Source of the DNA: Actinomycetota bacterium
GTDB taxonomy: Bacteria > Actinomycetota > Acidimicrobiia > Acidimicrobiales > JAHWKP01
DNA length: 5,222 nucleotides
Assembly: GCA_019347775.1 (NCBI GenBank)
Contig: JAHWKP010000124.1
Span: 1 to 5,222, forward strand
Reading direction: 5' to 3'
Below are positions 1-4,352 of the stretch, piece by piece; the stretch's first letter is position 1, and every line of letters begins with the position of its first letter. A program made the translations under genes and the position numbers. The notes beneath the pieces are model-generated. The model had not been told where the DNA came from. It ran no database searches and saw only the letters and a program-made list of their open reading frames with translations.

Positions 1-2
1 GC

Positions 3-92
3 GGCTTCGCTGAGGCGCTCGGCACGGGCCTCCTCCTGCTGGCCGTCGTCGGCTGCGGAATCGCCGCCGAGCGGCTGTCGCCGCGGAGCATT
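3..92 (+). pseudogene. Aquaporin (MIP family) gene, N-terminal fragment
   Basis: The first 30 codons (reading frame beginning at base 3, true start outside the window) encode GFAEALGTGLLLLAVVGCGI followed by AAERLSP. This is the first transmembrane helix of bacterial MIP-family channels, especially the AqpS-like type often found in arsenic-resistance loci, where the usual text is AEALGT..LL..VVGSGI.AERLS. In those proteins the next stretch is a second helix and then the first NPA motif (GAHFNP). Here the similarity stops at about base 86-92. The frame stays open to a stop near base 278, but the rest (charged, His/Asp rich) does not resemble an aquaporin, and no frame downstream contains an NPA motif. 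I therefore read it as a truncated, non-functional remnant. The family call rests on one helix plus the AERLSP tail, so it is good but not certain. Confidence 0.68.
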
Positions 93-130
93 CAGGTGTC
101 GCGAACAACGGCTCTCACCAGTCATAGCGG

Positions 131-219
131 AGCCGACTTGCACCCGTGTGAGCATCGGGATGTCAGTGACGTTGACACAGTTTTCCTCCAGTCGCGTCAT
201 GCGCACGATCAAGTCGGCT
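131..219. repeat. 10-bp inverted repeat with 69-nt spacer
   Basis: AGCCGACTTG at 131-140 is the exact reverse complement of CAAGTCGGCT at 210-219. The right arm lies just beyond the stop of the - strand LysE-type gene (224-226). The pair lies just inside the point where aquaporin similarity ends. It could fold in the exporter's 3' untranslated RNA or be a remnant of a recombination junction. One such pair is not improbable by chance in 5 kb. Confidence 0.4.
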
Positions 220-223
220 TCAG

Positions 224-871
224 TCAGGATCGACTCCCGGAACCGGAGGCAGCGGTTGCGACACCGAGACCGATGTAGGTGGTGCCCGCGAGGAGCGTCG
301 TTCGGCGTGCAACGACGGGGATACCGTGGAGGCGGTCCCCGATCCACGCCCCAGCGAACGCATAAGCAGTGTCACTGAGGACGCCCAAGCCGATGTAGAC
401 GCCGCCGAGAACGAGGAGTTGAACCGTCGTTCCCCCCGCTGCTGGGTGGACGAACTGTGGCAGGAACGCAAGGAAGAACACGGCGGTCTTGAGATTGAGG
501 ATGTTCAGGACGACGGCATCGAGGAAGATCCTTCGCATGGACCGTGGCGCCAGCGGCTTGAGGACAGTGGAGCCGCGCTGACGTCGGTAGTCCAGCAGTG
601 AGCGGACCCCGAGATGGATCAGGTAGGCAGCGCCAGCCACCTTCACCACCGTGAAGGCTGCCGCCGACGTTACCAGGATGGCGGAGAGACCGGCCACCGC
701 TGCGAGGACGTGAACCACTGTGCCAGTGTGGATTCCGGCGACCGACACCAGGCCTGCGCGACGGCCTTGACTGGCACTGCGAGTAACGACGTAGAAGACC
801 GCCGGACCGGGGACGACCAGGAGGACAAGGGCGGCCGCTGAGAAGACCACGACCGTAGTGACGGAGGGCAC
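224..871 (-). CDS. LysE/RhtB family amino-acid exporter
   Basis: This encodes a 215-aa inner-membrane protein of the LysE/RhtB translocator superfamily (PF01810), which exports amino acids or related small metabolites; the substrate cannot be read from sequence. Family marks are visible in order: a hydrophobic N-terminal helix ending in the Pro-Gly-Pro signature (residues 21-23, LLVVPGPAVF), the SQGRRAGL loop (34-41), GAAYLIHLGVR (80-90), and the LNLKTAVFFLAFLPQFV segment (125-141), where homologues usually have NPK in place of NLK. About six hydrophobic segments are present, and the length is normal for the family. The start is GTG at 871-869: an in-frame stop lies at 898-896 and no other start codon follows it before this GTG, which also places 20 residues before PGP as in relatives. 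No clear Shine-Dalgarno is seen. The gene diverges from the ceramidase-like gene across a 141-bp gap. Confidence 0.92.
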   Translation of the reverse strand: MPSVTTVVVFSAAALVLLVVPGPAVFYVVTRSASQGRRAGLVSVAGIHTGTVVHVLAAVAGLSAILVTSAAAFTVVKVAGAAYLIHLGVRSLLDYRRQRGSTVLKPLAPRSMRRIFLDAVVLNILNLKTAVFFLAFLPQFVHPAAGGTTVQLLVLGGVYIGLGVLSDTAYAFAGAWIGDRLHGIPVVARRTTLLAGTTYIGLGVATAASGSGSRS

Positions 872-909
872 AGGGCCGAAAAAATAGCGAACCCGTCACC
901 GCAACGCTT

Positions 910-939
910 CCCTGGACTATCGCGGGTCACCTTCCAGGG
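910..939. promoter_or_regulatory. Dyad in the divergent promoter region (candidate operator)
   Basis: CCCTGGA (910-916) and TCCAGGG (933-939) form a perfect 7-bp inverted repeat with a 16-nt spacer, inside the 141-bp gap (872-1012) between the divergent exporter and ceramidase-like genes. GTCACC also occurs twice in the gap (895-900 and 926-931), 31 bp apart. No convincing -35/-10 pair was found, so promoter positions are not assigned. A regulator site is possible but unproven. Confidence 0.25.
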
Positions 940-1012
940 GTCTGATGGAAACTCAGCCATGACCGAGTGAGCCGGTGCAGGCGGGGCGGGGCCAGCAAGG
1001 TGGTAGAGGGCG

Positions 1013-1690
1013 ATGCCGGTCATTTTCAGCTACTGCGAGCGGACGGGCCCCGGGTTATGGGCGGAGCCGCTGAATGCCGTCAGCAACCTCGCCTTCGTCG
1101 TCGCCGGGGTGGTCCTCCTGCGACGGTTGCGCCCGATCGCCGCCCCGGCTGCGTCAGTGAGCGTGGTGTTCCTCGTCGTCGGACTGCTGCCGGTGATCGG
1201 TGTCGGGAGCTTCATCTTCCACACGGTCGCCGGCTGGACGCGCGTGCTGGATGAGGCACCCATCTTGGTCTTCGTGCTGAGCTACCTCGTGGTCGCCGTC
1301 CATCTCTTCCTGGGCGCGCCCTGGCGCTTGGCCTGGCTCGCCGTACCGGGCTACGTGCTGATCGCTTCGGCCCTCGGGGAGGCGCTCGGACGGCTCGGCT
1401 GGCGCGACGCCGGGGTGCGCTACGTTCCCGTCCTCCTCGCCATCATCGGCGTTGCCACCGCGCTCATCGTCTCTGACGATGCCAACAGGCAGCGCTACGG
1501 GTGGTCACTTGCCGGCGGCGGTGTCCTCTTCGCTGTCGCCGTGGCACTGCGACAGCTCGACCAGCCGCTCTGCCCGTACCTCCCAACGGGCACGCACTTC
1601 GCCTGGCATCTCCTCAACGCCGTTGTGCTGTACCTGGTGGTGTCCCTGGCGGTCTCCCGCTGGCGAAAGGTGGGCATGTCCTCGCCCTGA
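1013..1690 (+). CDS. Ceramidase-family (alkaline ceramidase/CREST) membrane hydrolase
   Basis: This encodes a 225-aa polytopic membrane protein of the alkaline ceramidase family (PF05875), zinc-dependent amidases of the CREST superfamily. Bacterial members may act on ceramide-like or other N-acyl lipids; the substrate here is unknown. The hallmarks are present: YCER near the N-terminus (7-10), EPLNAVSN (E18, N21, N25), GSFIFH (S66, H70), LDEAP (D80) and GTHFAWH (H195, H199). In human ACER3 the equivalent Ser, three His and Asp build the zinc site; Ser-to-His and His-to-His spacings of four match, while His-to-Asp is 10 instead of 11. About seven hydrophobic helices fit the fold. The start is fixed: an in-frame TAG lies at 1004-1006, leaving ATG at 1013 as the first start, behind a weak AGAGGG. 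The gene appears intact. An EEP-family gene follows 164 bp downstream on the same strand. Confidence 0.9.
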   Translation: MPVIFSYCERTGPGLWAEPLNAVSNLAFVVAGVVLLRRLRPIAAPAASVSVVFLVVGLLPVIGVGSFIFHTVAGWTRVLDEAPILVFVLSYLVVAVHLFLGAPWRLAWLAVPGYVLIASALGEALGRLGWRDAGVRYVPVLLAIIGVATALIVSDDANRQRYGWSLAGGGVLFAVAVALRQLDQPLCPYLPTGTHFAWHLLNAVVLYLVVSLAVSRWRKVGMSSP

Positions 1691-1731
1691 GGAGCTTGCA
1701 GTGGGCCTCGTGTGACGAGCGCCGACCTGTC

Positions 1732-1767
1732 TCCGTGGACGCCCTCGTGAGGCGTCGGTCCATCGGA
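1732..1767 (+). terminator. GC-rich hairpin after the ceramidase-like gene (possible terminator)
   Basis: TCCGTGGAC (1732-1740) pairs with GTCCA (1758-1762) and CGGA (1764-1767), with one bulged T at 1763. An inner GCC/GGC stem (1741-1743 with 1751-1753) extends it. It begins 42 nt after the stop at 1690. No T-tract follows, so it is not a canonical intrinsic terminator; it could equally be an RNA-stability structure between two co-transcribed genes. Confidence 0.25.
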
Positions 1768-1844
1768 GGACGGTCGCCGAGCGGAAGACGCGGCGCGGGC
1801 CGTCTACGGTGCCTTCCGCTGGCGAGACCGGTCACACTTGGTTT

Positions 1845-1850
1845 GGGAGG
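1845..1850 (+). promoter_or_regulatory. Shine-Dalgarno for the EEP-family gene
   Basis: GGGAGG sits four bases before ATG at 1855. The reading frame is open much further upstream, running antiparallel to nothing but overlapping the ceramidase-like gene in another frame, so this ribosome-binding site decides the start. The resulting protein begins four residues before the conserved family strand leading to NVENLFD. Confidence 0.7.
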
Positions 1851-1854
1851 TGGT

Positions 1855-2838
1855 ATGCCCTCGACGTACTACGTCGCCTGGTGGAACGTAGAGAACCTCT
1901 TCGATGAGGAGCACTCGCCCCGCCGCAGCGAGAAGCTCGGACGGGCGATCGGTGGGGACCTGGCTGGTTGGACTCCGGCGCGGCGGGACCGCAAAGTCGC
2001 TCAGCTGGCCTCGGTCGTCGCCCAGATGAACAGAGGTGGCGGCCCCGACCTGCTCGGCGTGTGCGAGGTCGAGAACCGTTTCGTCCTCGAGCTGCTGGTT
2101 GGCGCGCTCGAGGGCCCCCTTCCGGCTCGGCGCTACGACATCGTCCATGCTGACACCGAAGATGCCCGAGGCATCGACGTGGCGTTCATCTATGACAAGC
2201 AGCTGTTCGAGCCGCTCCCGGATGAGGTGTTCTTCCACGTGGTGATGCGCCGCAACGCCACGCGAGAGCTCGTCCAGGTGAACTTCACAACTCATCGCGA
2301 CCGAACCTGGTCGGTGTTCGGCAACCACTGGCCATCTCGCAGCGGCGGCCAGTTCGAGTCGGCGGGCTACCGGCACATCGCGGGCGAAACCCTCGGGTAC
2401 TTCCACGAGCGGGTCCTTGAGGTCCATGGCGCCGCCACTCCCGCCCTGGCGATGGGCGACTTCAACGACGAGCCCTTCGATTCCTCGATGGTGCTCCACG
2501 CCCTCAGCACCCGCCAGCGCCAGCGTGTCGTCGAGGCCCGTACGCCCAGATTCTGGAACCTCACGTGGTCAGTGATCGGCGACCCCGCCGACGGGACCTT
2601 CTACTTCAACAACGAGCCCAACGTGTTGGACCAGTTCTTGGTCAACAAGAACATGGCGACCGTGAGCTCGCCGATCCGGGCCAACGCCGAGTCCGTGCAG
2701 ATCCTGCGGTTCCCCGGGACGTTCAGCACCGGCAAGTACCCACGACCCAAGCCGTTCGGAGGTATGGGCAAGCCCGTCGACGAAGACGGATTCTCGGACC
2801 ACTTCCCCATCGGCATGGAGGTTATCGAGGCTGATTGA
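1855..2838 (+). CDS. Endonuclease/exonuclease/phosphatase (EEP) family protein
   Basis: This encodes a 327-aa metal-dependent phosphodiesterase or phosphatase of the EEP (DNase I-like) superfamily (PF03372). Catalytic motifs appear in order: WNVENLFD (N11), GVCEVEN (E71, the expected Mg ligand), DARGIDVAFIYD (103-114), GNHWPSRSGG (H158), AMGDFNDEP (D202, N204), NVLDQFLV (D259) and GFSDHFPI (D315-H316, the general-base pair). Length is typical for one domain. The start is ATG 1855 with GGGAGG just upstream. No signal peptide or membrane segment precedes the first catalytic strand, so the product is probably cytosolic, unlike secreted nucleases that share the NVENLFD motif. EEP members cleave DNA, RNA, inositol phosphates or sphingomyelin; nothing here fixes the substrate. 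It lies downstream of the ceramidase-like gene on the same strand, perhaps in one transcript. The gene looks intact. Confidence 0.93.
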   Translation: MPSTYYVAWWNVENLFDEEHSPRRSEKLGRAIGGDLAGWTPARRDRKVAQLASVVAQMNRGGGPDLLGVCEVENRFVLELLVGALEGPLPARRYDIVHADTEDARGIDVAFIYDKQLFEPLPDEVFFHVVMRRNATRELVQVNFTTHRDRTWSVFGNHWPSRSGGQFESAGYRHIAGETLGYFHERVLEVHGAATPALAMGDFNDEPFDSSMVLHALSTRQRQRVVEARTPRFWNLTWSVIGDPADGTFYFNNEPNVLDQFLVNKNMATVSSPIRANAESVQILRFPGTFSTGKYPRPKPFGGMGKPVDEDGFSDHFPIGMEVIEAD

Positions 2839-2872
2839 GATGTAGCTGAACCCGTCGGACAGGCATTGTCGG

Positions 2873-2904
2873 CGCCTCCACCGCTGCCTGCCCGCCTGGA
2901 GGCG
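2873..2904. terminator. Strong stem-loop 34 nt after the EEP gene (candidate terminator)
   Basis: CGCCTCCA (2873-2880) and TGGAGGCG (2897-2904) form a perfect 8-bp stem with a 16-nt loop. It starts 35 nt beyond the EEP stop and sits between convergent genes, where terminators are expected. There is no T-run on either side, so the call is a GC-rich, U-tract-less terminator as is common in actinobacteria, or a simple RNA 3'-end structure. Confidence 0.4.
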
Positions 2905-2917
2905 GCCACCACCCGGC

Positions 2918-2970
2918 CACGGCGGCGTTCGGCCCGGCCGTGACTGCGAGGCCGACGGCGCCCGGTCGGC
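2918..2970. repeat. Two further GC stem-loops in the convergent gap
   Basis: CACGGC (2918-2923) pairs with GCCGTG (2937-2942), and GCCGAC (2951-2956) pairs with GTCGGC (2965-2970). With the 2873-2904 hairpin they make a run of three stem-loops within 98 bp. They may reinforce transcription termination from both sides. High GC makes 6-bp stems frequent by chance, so each one alone is weak. Confidence 0.3.
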
Positions 2971-3167
2971 GGCGACGTGGCTCACGGGGACGCACGCTGG
3001 ATTCCTCCGGCTGACGCCATCGTAGGTCCGCTTCAGCCGACGACTCGTTCGGCGCCATGTCCGCCGGCTTCTTGGATCCGGGCAGCCTTATTGGCGCACC
3101 GTCGAGCGCGCGTCGTCGGGGCAAGCAGATCGGAGGGTCGGGGGCTGACAGCGATGGCGCATGTTGA

Positions 3168-3503
3168 TTAGGCGCTCGGGTCGCCGTCGACCAGGTTCCA
3201 GTAGTCCTGGGGTTCCTCGATGGTCGCGTCGAGCAATTCGACATGATCGCCCACCAGCGCGGCGTAGAAGGCCATGGGAGGAAAGAACGGCAGGTCGATC
3301 GTCACCCACACCTTGATCCCTGCAGCCGCTTCCGGTGCCTCGTCGAACCGCCGGGCGAAGAACTCCCGGGCCGCCACGAGAGGGCCGGCCTCGAACCGCT
3401 CGTAGCTGGCTGCGCCGGCGGCAGACCCACCCGAAGGAAACAGCTGTCGGGCATGCTCGATGAGAAAGTCGGAGACTTCGACCCGTCGTCGTCGCTGGCC
3501 CAC
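3168..3503 (-). CDS. Unknown 111-aa protein, candidate toxin partner of the Panacea protein
   Basis: I do not recognise this family. The frame encodes a basic N-terminus (GQRRRR), a helix-rich half (SDFLIEHARQLF, then FEAGPLVAAREFFARRFDEAP, about residues 11-57) and a strand-rich half (IKVWVTID, MAFYAALVGDHVELLDATI, about 63-95), ending in a YW-containing acidic tail and TAA. The alpha-then-beta layout with an aromatic FYAALVGD strand recalls small RelE/ParE-like toxins, but no catalytic signature is visible and that likeness is weak inference. The chosen start is GTG at 3503-3501, 17 nt after the TGA of the preceding Panacea gene; CTG at 3509 is an alternative. No Shine-Dalgarno is evident, so translation may depend on coupling to the upstream gene. 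Position directly behind a Panacea antitoxin-type gene is the main reason to suspect a toxin. Confidence 0.62.
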   Translation of the reverse strand: MGQRRRRVEVSDFLIEHARQLFPSGGSAAGAASYERFEAGPLVAAREFFARRFDEAPEAAAGIKVWVTIDLPFFPPMAFYAALVGDHVELLDATIEEPQDYWNLVDGDPSA

Positions 3504-3520
3504 CGACAGGAGTGGCGGCG

Positions 3521-4054
3521 TCAGCGCTGGAGCTGGGTGGCCAGTCGGCGGGCGTGCTGACGCATGGACTCCGTCACTTTGAAGTGGGAGGCGAGGAAGG
3601 CTGCCTCGTACGGGATCGTCTCGCCGACCGATACCAGCTGCCAACCCATTTCGTGGTGCGAGAGTTCGCTCACCTCCGCCGCGGTCTTGCTCCACAGGGC
3701 TTCTATCGCCTGGTCCACCTGCTTGAGCTCCTCGGGACCGAACAACGCGAGGTTTGCCTTGCGGCGAGGAACTAGCCGATCGAGGGGATAGCCCAAGTAG
3801 CGATCCCGGACGAGCTCCACAGCTCCCTCGGACACGAGACGATCACGAACCGGCAGCAAACGTCGTGGAGCCGGTCCCTGCTCCAGCTTCTGGTACTCGA
3901 CTCCGGTGATCGGGACCCCATGCAGTCGCATGTGGGCGAACTCAGCGGAGAAGAGCACCTTGTTGATCTTCGTGGCACCGCCCTTGGGATCGCCGCGCAG
4001 ACGTTCGGCGACGTAGAGGACGAGCTCGGCAAGCTTCGACTCGTTCGGCTCCAT
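3521..4054 (-). CDS. Panacea/SocA-domain (DUF4065) protein, putative antitoxin
   Basis: This encodes a 177-aa protein that is almost entirely a Panacea domain (PF13274, DUF4065, SocA-like). Visible marks are KINKVLFSAEFAHMRLHG (29-46), where the family has K-[IL]-N-K-LLY-ADF, then GVPITGVEYQKLEQGPAP (46-63), and SHHEMGWQ with GETIPYE (132-150). Caulobacter SocA is a proteolytic adaptor antitoxin for SocB, and Panacea domains are known as antitoxin domains paired with many unrelated toxins. No helix-turn-helix domain is fused here. ATG 4054 is chosen because the preceding integrase-derived frame shows no family sequence; GTG at 4060 (nearer a GGGGG tract) is an equally plausible start and would add two residues. 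A palindrome lies 51 nt upstream. The gene precedes the unknown 111-aa protein in a likely two-gene operon next to an integrase remnant. Confidence 0.85.
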   Translation of the reverse strand: MEPNESKLAELVLYVAERLRGDPKGGATKINKVLFSAEFAHMRLHGVPITGVEYQKLEQGPAPRRLLPVRDRLVSEGAVELVRDRYLGYPLDRLVPRRKANLALFGPEELKQVDQAIEALWSKTAAEVSELSHHEMGWQLVSVGETIPYEAAFLASHFKVTESMRQHARRLATQLQR

Positions 4055-4352
4055 CTCCACTGACCCCCACTCTCTCACATCAGGCGAGCTCGGGACCCTG
4101 TTAGCGAACGGACGTTCGTAGCGTACACCCTTGAACTGACAGCGGTACCGGGCGCCGTTGACATGCCGGGGCGCACGTCGAGATCGGGTAGGTGTTCGTG
4201 ACGTCCAGTGGACCTCTCTACGGATATGGGACTGAGCGCCATCGGCTGGGGGAGTCCGGTGGGGGAGCGCAGCCGGGCCACCCCTCGAACCGGCGTCGAG
4301 ATGGAGCGGCAAGGGGCCGGCGAAACCATGGGGCGACAGAAAGGTCGGCGGG
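4055..4352. other. Intergenic region upstream of the Panacea gene
   Basis: This ~300-bp gap separates the integrase stop from the Panacea start. Open frames cross it on the - strand, one of them fusing the integrase frame to the Panacea frame, but the translation (Arg/Pro/Ser rich) matches nothing and has no conserved motif. It contains the palindrome at 4105-4118 and a small 5-bp hairpin, CTCGA/TCGAG (4284-4288 with 4296-4300). No tRNA or clear attachment-site core was found beside the integrase end. Confidence 0.5.
4105..4118. promoter_or_regulatory. Palindrome upstream of the Panacea pair (candidate operator)
   Basis: CGAACG, GA, CGTTCG: two perfect 6-bp half-sites with a 2-bp centre, 51 bp before ATG 4054. 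This is where a promoter/operator of the two-gene cassette would lie. Many type II antitoxin complexes repress their own operon at such palindromes. Whether this Panacea protein, which lacks a recognisable DNA-binding domain, does so is unknown. Confidence 0.3.

Larger units (their letters stand above)
2839..3167. other. Non-coding convergent intergenic region
   Basis: This 329-bp stretch lies between the stop of the + strand EEP gene and the stop of the - strand unknown gene. Short open frames on both strands resemble no protein and look like GC-driven chance. It holds three successive GC-rich stem-loops in its left part (listed separately). The remainder, 2971-3167, shows nothing I can name. 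Confidence 0.6.

Noticed and set aside
172..200. TTGACA at 172-177 as a -35 promoter element.
   Set aside because: No -10-like hexamer lies at 16-18 bp spacing and no intact + strand gene follows before the convergent exporter.
326..841. Several + strand open frames within 326-841.
   Set aside because: They are antisense to the exporter gene, have no recognisable domains, and are Arg/Asp-rich as expected for complements of hydrophobic codons.
967..1254. A + strand frame starting at 967 ahead of the ceramidase-like gene.
   Set aside because: It overlaps the ceramidase-like gene in another frame, and its product is Arg/Gly/Pro rich without any motif.
1501..1854. In-frame extension of the EEP gene back to GTG 1501, adding 118 residues.
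   Set aside because: It overlaps the well-supported ceramidase-like gene in another frame, resembles no domain, and a good ribosome-binding site precedes ATG 1855.
3504..3695. Longer N-terminus for the unknown 111-aa protein starting at 3695.
   Set aside because: The extra 64 residues are an out-of-frame reading of the Panacea gene's 3' end and are low-complexity Arg/Pro text.
4270..4310. A tRNA-like GGTTCGAG on the - strand near the integrase, hinting at an attachment site in a tRNA.
   Set aside because: The flanking five bases do not pair as a T-stem and no anticodon or acceptor arm could be built.
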